Positions 42,276 to 54,480 are shown, counted from the stretch's first letter. The stretch is DNA of 64,000 nucleotides from Harmonia axyridis (GCF_914767665.1 NC_059501.1:25768501-25832500); one strand, 5' to 3'. Program-made: numbers and translations. The notes: a model not told the origin generated them from the letters alone.

Positions 42276-42525
42276 TGTGGCGGCTTCTCATAAAGCTCCA
42301 CATAGCAACAATAAACACAGCACTCGGTGGCCTACAGATTAAGAGTGTAGACTCACTCACCGAGATGCGACAAGGTGCTGGGTTCAAGTCCCGGCGGCTC
42401 CCGATAATAATAAATTCCCCAAGCGTCGGTGACACGGCACACACAAATATACCAAAGTCACACTGATGAGTGAGGTGTGTGTGTGCCAGGGACGAAACGC
42501 ATAAGTAGGCATATGTGAAATCCTA
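42276..42525 (+). repeat. TRIM right LTR
   Basis: 250 bp, at a constant offset of 544 bases from the left LTR with no gaps. About 93 per cent identity indicates an older insertion than the Mag-like element. Confidence 0.8.
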
Positions 42526-42850
42526 CAGTTCAGTGGGAGGATTGAATGGAAATATGAGGCCAAGTATATGAGATACTTGACAAGAAGCACACTTGGAAAT
42601 AGCACGTCAAACCAGCTGTGGCGAAGAAAAAGACAACAGCGGCGTCTATACAATCACTACTTTGCAAAAGCAGCAAGCTTCTTTTCTTTATGTCCACCAT
42701 TCGTCCGGTAAACTTGGCATGCTTGGCTTGGGGATATGTCGCAAAAACCCCTCTGCGGAAACTTCAAGTAGTGCAGAATACAATCCTCATTCCATTATTA
42801 TTACCATGAATTCACAACTAAAAAAAATTTCTGAGGACAAAATTTAGGAT

Positions 42851-43494
42851 CATGGAGTGCTCTAACTAATTTTTCGATTGTCGGCAAGAGTTAACTTTTT
42901 TTGTGGCTTGAAAAATAAACTTACCAGTCGTGGAGAAGATAGGACTGTTTTGCAACTTTGTTTATACAGTTATCAATAGTTTATACAGTTATCAACCGAA
43001 TATTTCTGACTTACGAACATCCTGTGCATCATTCATTAGCGTTCTTCATTTTGAGGACGTATGTACTTTTTCAATCCTGAAAGAGACCATCCAGTTAATT
43101 CAACCCACATACACGAAAACAATCCAAATCACCTTTCTAAATGATTAGATTCTTCGAAAACACAAATAATCTGTCACAGACAGAATGTTACTCAGGATCA
43201 AGCAAGTCAATATTCGAAAAACAAAAGTGGCTTGCTATTGGCAGACGTAGGATATACACACACGTTGGTAATAATCGATTAATTGAAAGTCACACTGATA
43301 ATTCCATTTTTCTTTCATCCTTTACGCTGCGCGCTGGTTTGAAAAATAGGATTACTTCACGCGCAAATATATTTTTTTAACACACCATTGCCAAACATAT
43401 GTGTGGCAATTTTTTTCACCACATGCTTTGATATTGAATCTGAAACATTGCTCATTCTGCATTTATTCCCTTATTAGCTCTATCTCAATTCCTC
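42851..43494. other. No supported gene
   Basis: AT-rich spacer. Short plus frames at 42930-43148 and 43141-43380 have no recognised motif. Confidence 0.4.
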
Positions 43495-43694
43495 ATGTTG
43501 AGTAGGCTGGTCCGTCTGTAATTTCCGATCGAAAGAAGAATCACAAAATATCAACATTTGTAGCTGTGGCACTCAGAACAATGATCAAAGTGTAGATTTT
43601 GACTATATCTCTTTTTAACTAAAACCAAATTTGAATATTCTGGTCGGGCATGAATTAAGCTATAAGCATGCGCCGAGTTAACGGGACACCCTGT
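43495..43694. mobile_element. Single arm of the foldback family of 13135
   Basis: The sequence from GTAGGCTGGTC through TGTAGCTGTGGCACTCAGA to ACGGGACACCCTGT (43681-43694) matches the right arm of the 13135-14005 element and supplies the terminal bases missing there. No left arm is seen nearby, so this is half an element. Confidence 0.7.
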
Positions 43695-43996
43695 ATATAT
43701 ACGCAAAATTTCAACTTAGTCTTATCATTTGTTAGGAACTAAAATATTAAGTTTTTGTTTTCCGATAAACTGATTGAATTTTTCGTAGTTCTGATGGCGC
43801 AACCGACACGAAATTTTGCAGATAGCTTGAAATGGTTATTCTTCGGATATACAAATTGGGTTTTTATTTTACAATATAATATTCAATTTTCTATGTATTG
43901 GATTATGTGATCAGCTCAGTTAAAGAATTCTAAAATAAGGTACATTCATTGAAATGGAATGATAGAGCTCTCCTCAGTATGGGAGAATATTAAATA

Positions 43997-44909
43997 ACGG
44001 GTGTTATTTTTCGAGGTATATAACTTTAAGTTGGCATTACTGTTCAAGATGACGACCGATTTAACAGCTGTCAAGTTATTTATTCTCAGTTTGAATTGGC
44101 AATTCATCATGAATAGACACACGCCTGAACAGCGCTTGCAAATAGTGCAATTTTATTTCGAAAATAATGGTTCTGTGCGGAATACGTATCGCGCACTACT
44201 TCCATTTTATTTTGTTTAGCGATGAAGCGCACTTCTGGTTGAATGGCTACGTCAACAAACAAAACTGCCGCATTTGGAGTGAAGCTAATCCTCAAGTGTA
44301 TGTCGAAACACCATTACATCCAGAAAAACTGACTGTTTGGTGCGCTTTATGGGCTGGTGGAATCATTGGTCTGTACGATGATGGCCAGAACGTTACAGTC
44401 AATGGTGATCGGTATAGAGCCATGATTACTAACTTTTTCATTCCTGAATTGAACAACCATGATGTCCAGGAGCTGTGGTTCCAATAAGACGGCGCACCAT
44501 GTCACACAGCTCGTGCCACAATCGATTTATTGTTATTATATAATTTCACGTTTTGGACCTGTGAATTGGCCTCCAAGATCTTGTGATTTAACATCGCTAG
44601 ACTACTTTCTGTGGGGCTATGTAAAGTCATTGGTTTATGCGGATAAGCCACAAACCCTTGATCATTTGGAAGACAACATTCGCCGTGTTATTGCCGATAT
44701 ATGGCCACAAATGTTGGAAAAAGTCATCGAAAATTGGACGTCCAGATTGGACTACATCCGAGCCAGCCATGACGGTCATATGCCAGAAATCATATTTAAA
44801 ATGTAATGCGACAAGATTATTTTGCGGAAAAATAAAATTCAGGTCAATCGAATAATCCATCGTTGTTTAATTGCAATTTAAAGTTCTATAGCTCTAAAAA
44901 AACACCCTT
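43997..44909 (+). mobile_element. Tc1/mariner-type element (possible DD41D), internally deleted
   Basis: Imperfect terminal repeats of about 40 bp (left ACGGGTGTTATTTTTCGAGG; right reverse complement AAGGGTGTTTTTTTAGAGC) lie between TA dinucleotides. The 913-bp element contains a broken transposase gene. Relatives of the same broad type are at 46560 and 54917. Confidence 0.75.
44110..44806 (+). pseudogene. Transposase of the Tc1/mariner-type element, broken
   Basis: The gene starts with MNRHTPEQRLQIVQFYFEN, a helix-turn-helix region. It jumps by deletion to FSDEAHFWLNGYVNKQN, which holds the first catalytic Asp. It continues to LTVWCALWAGGIIGLY, and has a stop just before DGAPCH (second Asp). 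After a deletion it shows NWPPRSCDLTSLDYFLWGYVK with the third Asp. In complete relatives the last two Asp residues are spaced by about 41; here the gap is shorter and out of frame. The C-terminal part, NWTSRLDYIRAS, is open to the stop at 44806. Confidence 0.75.
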
Positions 44910-46559
44910 TATATTCATTTTTTGAGATGCGTATGCGCAGGCAAATGAATGTGGAAAAGTACTACTCTAATTCAAACTCACTGACTGAGAGTTTTTCTAT
45001 TACATCTCATATTCCTTATTGTTTACTTCCGTATTATATTGCATCAGTGTGTACAAAAGGCTTGTTATACCTTCTCATCGAACCCAACAAGCTCAAGGTA
45101 TACAAGCCGACAAAGGTAAATGATCTGATGCATTTGGTGAACAAAAGGTCCCATAACCAATTGTTGCGCACGAGGCAATGCATTGTTATGGCACAAAAGT
45201 GACAGCCCCATCAAATGTCCCGTAAAAAGATAATACATTGATGTTCAAAATAGGTGTTAGTCCGCTTCCAAAAACTGAATGACCTGCTGCAATCTTTATG
45301 CAACACATCAATCTTCGGCGACGGTAAAGTGAAGACTATTTTTTACAGTTTTTCTTGCGCTGATCATCATCGACTAATCATTAAAATATTTCACATTCAT
45401 CTAAGAAATAAATTCTTTCATCTTTATCTGAAACCGATAGTGTTTCATATCATCAGTTTGAATAGACCAACTAAAGGCATTGTGAGTGAATTCTTGTTCG
45501 GAGAATTTCTTCATCTTCTGAATTGGGTCGGAAGTAATATCCTTGTAGTTGCAAACCTTCATTTCTGATAGGTAATACTTCTGAAGCATAATTTTCAATA
45601 TTGAAGAGCACAACTGGAAACTTTGGAATTTTCAAACAACTTTTTCTTGGTCTATTCAATTCTAATTTTAAATCATCCTCATTTTTGTGAAACTATAAGT
45701 GGTGTAAATCCGATATCGGATTTAGAATAGGGTCAATGGGAAAAAGGATGAATTTTAACCTGAAAATATTGTTATTGGTCGTTATTGAATTGAGAAGATA
45801 TATTTTTCCCTTCTTATATTCAACCATTCATATAAAAAAATTGACGAATTCCATATGTTATTGAACAAGTGCTCTCCGAACACAACGCTGTATAAATTTG
45901 TAAGTGAGGTATTTTTCGAATTTGAGCTATAAATGTCGCTTATGATGAATCCAACGTAAAACTCAATTCTATACGTCCGGTCGACGGGCCGTAAATACAA
46001 TAATTCTCTAACATAAAAATCGAAAACTTAACAGGTTCATAATGGGTTAAACCCAAAATATGGGTTTTCGAATAATTTTTTCTGATAATTTTAGAACTAC
46101 GGATTCTATAGGAAAATAGAAAAAAGAATTTTTATATTTTCAGATAACACAACCACTATAAAATTTTGTGATTATCTAGATGTAAAATGCAAAATTTCAT
46201 GTCAATCGCGTTACCAGAATCAGATAAAATTCAAGAAGCATTTTGGTAAAGAATTAACGGTTTATAGTTTTCTACAAAAATGAGTTTGATGCGTCATCAG
46301 AATCATAGAAAATTCATGCAAAATATCTAGAAATCAAAACAGATCCAACCAGTATAATATTTTTCGTGTAGGTGTATAATAACAACTTCTAGTTTGATTC
46401 AAATTGCATATGTAGAATAATAAGTTATATAGTCTCCAAGGACATAATTGGCGTATGAATGACGAGCCCCCAAAAGCTCATATTATTATGATGAAATATA
46501 GTAAAGTTCACACAGAGTAGGTGGAATAAATTAAGGTTTCCCTCTCTGATATAAAAGGT
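44910..46559. other. No supported gene; one perfect palindrome
   Basis: AT-rich. Several minus frames of 62-72 codons (45401-45613, 45471-45659, 45782-46000) have somewhat coding-like residue use but no recognised motif. A 20-bp palindrome is at 45705-45724. The short dispersed repeat of 22007 and 30743 occurs at about 46430. Confidence 0.4.
45705..45724. repeat. Perfect 20-bp palindrome
   Basis: TAAATCCGAT joined directly to its reverse complement ATCGGATTTA. No partner site is seen, so this may be chance or a binding site. Confidence 0.8.
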
Positions 46560-47745
46560 TTTCCAATAAGAGATTTCATTTTGCATAGTCCGCTATCTGA
46601 GCAGTTGTCACTTTGATGAAGCAGTCCTCTTTTGACATTTGACAAGTAAAAACTACACCTTTATTGAAAATGGAATGACACACGCTTCAACGAACGATAT
46701 AACACTGTATTTTGCATGAAGTCTTAAGGCTTTTGGAGTTCAGTTAATACAAGAACTCAAGCTGGTTGAACATCAGCAACGTCTTATCTGATCCGGGTTT
46801 GTTCTGTGATGTGATTTGACTTTTCTTATAAGAGAATAAACTGGTGTAACTGTTACGATGAATGAATTGAGCTACCAAGATATGATTAATAATTTTTATG
46901 TCTGGAATTGGAAGATATTGATGTGGACAATATTAACTGATGTGGCGCTACGTGCCACACAAGTAAGGAAATAATCGCAATTTTACAGGAAAAGTTTTTT
47001 GCCCATGTTATTTCCCGATGAAGTGATCACAACTGGCTAACGAGTTCTTGTGATTTGAAAAATTTAGATTTTTTCTATGGGGCTACGTGACAGATAAATC
47101 CTATGCCAATGCTCCACAATAGATTCAAAATCTTAAAGATGGAATTCGTAAAGTTATCAAAGGTAATACCACAAGTGCTTCAAAATTTATCGATGTTTTT
47201 TTTCTTTTTCACGAAAACTTGTTTATTTGGCAAAATATGAAAACGAACCGATTGATATGATCAGGAGTCCGTTAGGACGAGTGATCTTATCTAAATACGG
47301 TTTGTTTGAATGTTTTCACCCCAAATGAAAAAAATTGATTGATGAAAATAAAAAATTATTTCATAAAATTTGAAGAACGAGTTGTATTTGAGAAGATAAT
47401 TTTTTTCAAGAATTCAAATGTTCATTATTCTCTTGGGTGATGCCACTGAATCGGTTTGTGTTCATTTTTCAATAAACCTCGAAGAACTTCAAGCTGTCAA
47501 TAATGACAAATTCAGAGTAAAATTTCGACGTTTCAATATTTAAACAAGGTTTTATCGATGAGGAATTAGTGTTATCATTATAACTCTGAAAGATTGGGTA
47601 GAATATTGCATTGATCAGTTGAATGTCAGATTCGTGAAAAAAATGATCAAGTATATTCAGCCTCAAATTTCAAGGAAAGGATATGGTGCTGCAACCGTAG
47701 CACTGGCGGTCATTTGGTTGATATCGTTTTATTTTACTGGGCTCT
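46560..47745 (+). pseudogene. Tc1/mariner-type transposase relic, interrupted
   Basis: The left end has AAGGTTTTCCAATAAGAGAT, similar to the end of the minus copy at 54917. Decayed frames give GATCHT-like sequence after position 46940, then SSCDLKNLDFFYGAT near 47050, and NAPQ-type sequence. Unrelated sequence of about 480 bases follows, then KERIWCCNRSTGGHLVDIV at about 47680, which matches the C-terminus of the same family. The right terminal repeat is lost. Confidence 0.6.
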
Positions 47746-48268
47746 ATAAATCATGATTTGATCTTTGGATTTATTCCAAAAAAAATACAGTTACCCATAA
47801 TAAGAAAACAATGAGTAACGATTTTATCAAGAACGCTTGATTCATTTACTCAAAATAGTCTCTGTGAATCGATGGATTTATTCTGAAGATATGAATATAG
47901 TATTCTATCAAACTTACAATTCAGAATATTAGATACAGAAAGTTTATCATTAAATGAATGAAAATCTTGAATGAAATGTTGACGACCCTTGAAGATCAGC
48001 CGTTTTTATGAAGAATCAAAAAAAGAGTTTCTATATGGAATATTACAAACTCGTTGTAGATATAACGGAACGATCTCACAGAATAATTCATTATTGATGA
48101 ACATTATATTCCACATAGAATGAGAAATTCATAATCATCAATTCACCATTAATGAAATGACATTAGTTTTTCGCGTGGAGGACATTGAAAAATGAACCAA
48201 CACAGAAGTTCTACTTCATAGAGAATGCATAAAAGCAATATCAAATTTTCATAAAATGTTTACAAAAA
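47746..48268. other. No supported gene
   Basis: AT-rich spacer. Confidence 0.4.
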
Positions 48269-48682
48269 TTATAATAAAATTTGGAGCGGTGATCCGTTCA
48301 TTAATTCACGTTTCAGCCATTTATACAGCTCACCATTCATAATTGAAGTATTGTAACTAAATTTGTCAATTCGTTTTCCTCCGATAACAAAAATTTCCAA
48401 TCTGGTTCCATAACGAATGAAATGTTCCATAAAATAACTATGTATATAAATCCAGTTCGGCCAATGAAAGATAATTTTTTGAATAGAGGGCTGACGGCAC
48501 AAGCAGAATCCATAAATAGTGTTTAGTTGCCAGAAAACGAGAATTGAATTATTTTGATTTTTGCTGGAAATATTTATTTCGAAGGGTTTCATGAATAAAT
48601 GTAGAATAAAGGTACCTTTAAATTCGTCATCTTTAGTTGTACCTATACAAATTATATCTCGCTCAAAAACTGAAAAACTCAT
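48269..48682 (-). CDS. Unidentified 137-codon open frame
   Basis: At 137 codons this is the longest frame in the window that does not belong to a recognised transposon. The peptide has motifs such as FWQLNTIYGFCLCRQP and GGKRIDKFSYN, with a hydrophobic/aromatic character and a basic C-terminus. A pyrimidine stretch ending in TTTTTCAG lies just after the first Met, so it could be a 3' exon starting inside the frame. A frame this long is marginally expected by chance in 64 kb of AT-rich DNA. I do not recognise it. Confidence 0.25.
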   Translation of the reverse strand: MSFSVFERDIICIGTTKDDEFKGTFILHLFMKPFEINISSKNQNNSILVFWQLNTIYGFCLCRQPSIQKIIFHWPNWIYIHSYFMEHFIRYGTRLEIFVIGGKRIDKFSYNTSIMNGELYKWLKRELMNGSPLQILL

Positions 48683-49179
48683 TAGTATTTCAAAGAGAAT
48701 GAATATTCAAAATTGACAACTTGGGTAGTAGTTTGTATTTTCCATAATGGTTCTTTCTTCTTCTTCATGTGACGTCTCCTGAACGAAGGTTGGCGACTAG
48801 TAGGGCAATCTGATGGTTCTTTCACTTCTCTATTTAAATGCACCATTCAGACTCTTCAGATCCTCCAGAATCCGGTTATAAATTTTCAAGGTGGTGAAAT
48901 TTGGACCCATTCGACCTATAATTCTCTGTACTTCTCAAATTGAACAGATTTCTCAAAGAAGTTATTCTCCTACACTCCGACCGCCTACACCGTGTCTCCA
49001 CAAAATAATTTCATAAACTTCCTAACTATGAAAGGCCGAATAATAAGTGTTACTTTATCTGCTACCTTCCTCAAAAGCCGAATCATTAAAATAGCAGTAC
49101 ATATGCTCACTCCAGCTCAAGAAGGACTGAAGGAGCTCAAGTATACTGAGGAGTTTTTTTATGTTCGAAATTAAGAATT
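48683..49179. other. No supported gene
   Basis: AT-rich spacer; nothing recognised. Confidence 0.4.
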
Positions 49180-49990
49180 TTTGGGTTTTGTCCAAACAGA
49201 GATACGTTAAAAAGATGAAATCGCAGCTCTCATTTCAAGGATCCGATGTTGATAAATCTAGTATCGTCCGCGTAAATGCAGGTCTTATCTGAGTTGACAC
49301 TGTGAGAAATAGTAATACTGTACAGTATAAATAGGATTGGTCTTAGTATAGAACCCTGGGAGACTCCATTAAAATTATTGGGTTCAGAGACTGAGCCGTT
49401 CTATATGAGCCATTGCCTTCATGAGCCTTTTATCTTGTTCTGTAATAATATAGTTTGACCAGCAATGTATCGTGGCTCACGCTGTAAAAAGCTTTGACCA
49501 ACATAATCTCGGAGTTTTCATTTCTTTCATGGATTATCATTTCCATCACTTTTGTAATTGCTGTTATGGGGGATATACCATGTCTAAAAACATGCTGTGG
49601 TTTTTGGAATATTAAGCTCTTCTCCATGATCTTCACAAGATTATTTTAGAGAATACGTTCCTACATTTTTGACATAGCAGGCAGAACAGATACAGGATTC
49701 TAGTTTAATGTTGTTTCAAGTTATTTTTAAGGAAAAAACCTTGTGCGATGCAATTATTAAACAGCTTAGATACTCGTTCCGTAGGAAAGCGAAAAATTTG
49801 ATTGAAAATCGAAACAGGCATTTCTCAGATGCTTATCAATTTAATATTTTGCTCCTGTTATTGGAAAGATACACATTCCAGAACTTTCCCCTTCGTACTA
49901 TTAGCTAAACCCGTGATTGTTTCAAGAACTACTTCATCCAGAATGTTGTTTTGATTGTAACTACGTCATGTCTACTACAATAAAATAAGT
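49180..49990 (-). pseudogene. LINE reverse-transcriptase relic (QHVFRHG type)
   Basis: On the minus strand, fragments appear in order. These are SKLFNNCIAQGFFLKN (about 49760), QHVFRHGISPITAITKVMEMI, KAFYSVSHDTLLVKLYYY (about 49450), GVSQGSILRPILFILY and IYADDT. The YADD core is present although the frame is broken several times. It is a different family from the fragment at 50200-50880. Confidence 0.75.
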
Positions 49991-50199
49991 TCAGACAAAA
50001 CATTGATCATCAAAATTATACAAGACAAAGAATTGGACTCATCAACGAGCTCCATCGTCTCAAGAAACTCAAATTGGTGAGAATCATTTGGGAATAACAT
50101 TTTAACAGTTGCCCACGTCATGAAACATTGAGAAAGATAGATGACTCCTTGATCAGGATTATTATTTGAAAGATGAAAGAATGTTTAGATATTGTTTTC

Positions 50200-50880
50200 A
50201 TTATTACGTTATGACTGTGTTGACTGCAATGGGAACACAACTATATCTCTTCATCCTTGGGATGCCAAAGTCCAGTGTTCTGGTGGTCTTCCTGGGAGTC
50301 TCGCGGTGTTGGATTTTTTTGTCTTATTATAGGCAGTCCGTTGTTGAGCATCATATCTACAACAGCTTTCCTCGTCTTGTTTTGGCCCATCTCATCACGT
50401 TTTGTAGCCTGCAGATATCTCTGATTTCCTCATTTCTCTTATGGTCGTGTAATGTATATCTTGTTATATTTCTCTCTAATGTTCTTAGTTATCTTTCGGT
50501 TTGACCGTTTTCGACTCTTGTTTCGATGACATGTGTCATGATAGGTCTAACATATTTTGTTTATTCGGACCTTGCTAAATGTGCTCAAGTGTTTGTTCCT
50601 TTCAAGTTGGTATTTTGATATCAGGACAGCTTTCGTAGCACCTTTTCTAATTTTTTTGAAACTTGTTATTTTGGAGCCATGTCATGTGTATGACATACCT
50701 CACTCTAAACTCTTGTTTTCTTGCTTTCATATTCCTGGTTTCCTGAATATAGACAGGTATTGGGTTTTTTAGTGGTAATAATTGTGTATAAACAGTCATC
50801 CCCTCGTTTGAAAGCATATATAGTAGTCTCTTAAGATCATCATCATTTTCAGAAATCACGGCGTCGATCGCATAGCCCAC
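50200..50880 (-). pseudogene. RTE-like or related LINE C-terminal relic
   Basis: The minus frame 50880-50647 starts MGYAIDAVISENDDDLKRLL, a decayed YADD region (the first Asp is Ile). Further down, frameshifted sequence includes ETRVENGQTER, KRNEEIRDICRLQNVMRWAKTRR and PGRPPEHW. This end is typical of a common insect endonuclease-reverse-transcriptase family. No tail is found. Confidence 0.7.
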
Positions 50881-53800
50881 GATTGTAATTTCTTGGATAT
50901 TAATTTTGATTATTAAGATCTGAAATTGTGTGTTCGTCAGAATTTTTTGAATATATTTTGTAGCTTATATTTACTTTAAGCGATATGATCGCTATTTGTC
51001 AATCTATTCAATTGTTTTTGTGAATAATTTCAATTGTGAAAATTAACTTTTTTTCAGATTTGATGTAGTTTATCAAGGAATTGGTTTGTCAATTTTATAG
51101 CATCTTTTGTCTTTCACCTCATGTACTAGACAAAAGCTTCTGAAAAATACAGTGTTGAGAACACACTTTATTTTCAATCGAGGTTTCAATTGTGTACCGA
51201 ATTTAAAACTCAACGTAATTTTTTGAAGCTGATCTGTCTTTTCTATAAATAGTTACTCCTTAATAGTTATATGACGTAATTCGGTGCTTTTTTCAATTGA
51301 TTATTTTCCCCAGTTTTATATCTAGAGTTATTGGAAAACCACCATCGGTTAATTTTCTAGTTGAAAGCTGTGGAAAATCATCAGCACACTTATGATTAAA
51401 CGTAAATTTATTTGAATAAATCATCTGAGAGAATTTTTTGAATGTGCTCACCCTGCTTCACTGATCTTTCGCCAGCCAACTGCCTGGATATTGCCTCCAA
51501 TTCTCCTCCTTTTTTTGATATATCAGGATGTCACCCATATCCATTCTGTCACTCTCATGAAGACCTGGAAGGGAAGAGGATAAATTAAGACAGAATTCAT
51601 TGGCGCACCCTGCGGGAGTGTCTGTTTGAATGTTTCACTAATTGCGTTTATTCAATTGATGAGTTCTATATAGGGTGACTTTTTGATATTTCAGCGGTAG
51701 GTTAGAGCGGAAATTTGTCATCTTGGCGAATTGTTTCATTGACATTCTCAACGACGGATTTAGCTCATGTTTTGGCTTTGCTATATCTTCATGTGAGTGT
51801 AGAATGGATGACTTTACTTTCTGCTCATTTATATTAATGAATAATATTTTAGATGAAAATTATTTTCAACGTAGGTACAGATATCGCAAAAATTGAACAA
51901 TGACCACTTTCCCTGCAGAAAATATTCAGCAACTCGAAATAACTCTAATTTATATATTTTTGGAAATGATACATAATTTGCACATACGTGAAAGAATGAA
52001 AAACTGAAAATTCTCCCAATCCAAGCAAAAAATGATGATAGATCATAAATAAATTAATTATGGCCACTGAAAAACTAAATTAGCCTTAAGCATAAAACAA
52101 ATTAAAATTTTTTATTTTGAAAATCAAGCACAAAATTATGTATAAATTAGGTGAAAACAACAGATCAATGTAACATTTTACTCTAGAGGCTCTCAATAAC
52201 ACATATTTGAAAACACCGCTTGCTTTATCGTATATTTTTTATCCTCACCACTTCTGAATTCTCGTGCTTCTCTTGTGAATGCCTACAGGTCAACTGGTCA
52301 ACCCTGCAAAAAAGTCGAGTGGAGTTAAAATCGGTGTTCTAGTCAGACAGGGTGTAAATAAGCCTTCCAGGAATATTTATCTCACAAATTCTAGAAGTAG
52401 ACGTGCATTATGAGCAGGGTATCGTGCTGCTCCAAAATTTTTATTATTCATTTTTCTCCAAGAATTCCTCATCTCAAGCTCTGTCTCTGGTATTTCATCA
52501 AATCTGTTTTGAAATTACCAATCACATGCATAGATCATGGCTCTCCGTCCCAAGATGCCAAATACCAAGAAGGGGATTATACCACGTGGTTTTCTCGTGA
52601 CCTGCCAAAATTTAACTAGTCCTCCCTCTACATAGTTTTTGAGATTCCACCTTTTTTTCAGGATGAGTGAAGTGAATCCGAAGTGAAAGTGAAGTTCCTC
52701 TGATTAACCGTCGTTTTCTTCCACATACAAGAGTTCAAAATACGTTTTTACGTCTTCATTTTTAATTTTAGAAAAAAATATTTTCATGTGAAATTTCATC
52801 AAAAAATAAACGTTAGTTCGGAAAGTTATAGCATGCATTTATTTATTCTTCAATAAAAAATTCATCTGATTCTTTTTTTTTTCCATTTCAAAAAAAATCA
52901 TAAATAAGGACATTTCGCAATGAAGTAGGTACTCTTTAAAATGAATAATAGTAAAAACCTCATATGAGTCGATGGTCTCTAGCTGAACATAAAGCGTAAA
53001 AATTTTTGAACTGATTGCTGAAACGTTATAGACCCCCCCTCAAAGTTCAATTATTCGAAATAAATTAATACTATTAATTATTAATACGTTAATACTATTT
53101 TCATTTTCGTAAGTATCATTCATTTATCTCATCTGATGTAAGACTTTGAATGAACATATCTTTAGAGTGATATATTCTTTTAGGAGCCCATGAGGTTGTA
53201 TAATTTCATTAATTTCGTGCCCTTTAAAATGGAGAAATAGAAACAACTTTCTGGGTAGGAATGAAGCAGGTATTTCAATTCGGAGACAATAATATTTTTG
53301 AACGATTAACCACCTTCTTACATTTTGATTTCATGAAATAGAGAAAATAGGTTATATATAAGTATTTTGATAAACTTATTATTATTATTATGGAGCTCCG
53401 CCGCTCTGGACGTAATTATTTATAATTCAATCTTCTTCAAACGATTCAATCAAAACAACAAAATATATTCAAATACAATTCTTGCCACTTTTCCGTATCA
53501 GATGGGCATTGAGTTACATTTGGGTGTAACTTGAAAGATCATTGTATCCCTTCTCTCTCTTGAACAAGTTGTATGATCCAAGGGATTCCAATATGCAAAA
53601 TAACCCTGCTGTAGCTAATGCTTTGAGAAAATTACCCCTATCGTCGTCCTCTCGCACTGCTCACTTGATGGAAATTTTCGAAGGGATAAAGAGCAAGTCT
53701 GTACACCTCCTCTCTCTCTCTCTCGGTAATATTTCGGTTTAAATTCTATTCCTTGTAATTAAAACTTCGTTGAATTCCGTTGACACTATACGACTATGGG

Positions 53801-54195
53801 AGAAAATTGCATGAATAAATAATGTCTTCGTATTAGGATGTTGAATAACTTGTTTAATAGTCTTTCGAATTGAATTCTGGGCTCTACGTTATTTCAGTGG
53901 AAATGAGGGAAATATTATTTTACAAATTTTCATAAAACTAGCTTTTCAGTTTGCTGCGAGAGTCTTGCTGTTGGTTGAGGTTCGATCAACACCAATGTTA
54001 GTTATTATGAATCTGAAATATATTGTTTCAACTAAAATTGAATATTTTCTACGAAAATTTTATAATTTTTTTTCGAGGATTAACTTTCTCGTAACGGTGA
54101 AGTTGGGCGCATAATTGGTAATCTGCTGAATGAATTCCAATTATTTCAAGGGGGGGTAATTGAGGGGTGTTTTCCCCCAGAAAAGATTTTTTTAC
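50881..54195. other. No supported gene
   Basis: More than 3 kb of AT-rich DNA. Short frames at 52403-52619 and 53542-53742 have no motifs. A (CT)n run lies at about 53708-53724. I see nothing else that can be named. Confidence 0.45.
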
Positions 54196-54480
54196 CAGTA
54201 GCGGATTTACAGATTTGCCGCTTGTGAGCTATTCAACTTTTGCCGCCTTTGAATTTCGATATTTTAATTCACAATTATATCATTTACATTTTCTATCAAT
54301 GAAATTCTAATTTTATGATTTGCGCTCCATAATTTTTTCGAATATTTTAATTTTTTTCCTATTTCCGACACTCGTACTTTGTGTATCTATAGCATCTATT
54401 TTTTTTTTCAATTCTCTCAATCAAAATGCAAAATTGGAAAGTTCAATCTGCCGCCCCTTAAGATTTGTTGCCATAGGTTT
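54196..54480. mobile_element. Possible hAT-like end (degraded)
   Basis: CAGTAGCGGATTTACAG (54196) followed by TTTGCCGC fits the general pattern of hAT terminal repeats, and CTGCCGCCCC recurs at about 54450. No matching opposite end was found, so this is tentative. Confidence 0.3.

Larger units (their letters stand above)
41732..42525 (+). mobile_element. Miniature LTR retrotransposon (TRIM) with tRNA-like LTRs
   Basis: Two 250-bp direct repeats (41732-41981 and 42276-42525) begin TGTRGCGGC and end ATCCTACA, differing at about 17 positions. They enclose 294 bp with no gag or pol. A 4-bp duplication, GTTC, flanks the element. One base after the first repeat is TGGTGACCCCGACGTGAT, which sits where a primer-binding site should be. 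These are the hallmarks of a TRIM. Each repeat contains a tRNA-like segment with A and B boxes. No clear polypurine tract precedes the second repeat. Alternatively it could be two linked copies of a tRNA-SINE, but the TG/CA ends and shared duplication favour a TRIM. Confidence 0.8.
41130..42850 (+). pseudogene. Jockey-type LINE relic split by a miniature LTR element
   Basis: Before the insertion, frameshifted plus-strand translation gives LDEAKVFDKVWHQGLLYKLL (about 41293) and then decayed RT sequence. After it, DKKHTWK, KPAVAKKKTTAASIQSLLCKSS, RPVNLACLAWGYVAKTPLRK and LQVVQNTIL form the Jockey thumb and C-terminal region. When the 794-bp insert and one copy of GTTC are set aside, the reading frame passes from one half into the other, so the insertion is clear. 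Many frameshifts and stops show that the LINE was dead. The YADD segment is not recognisable. Confidence 0.8.
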
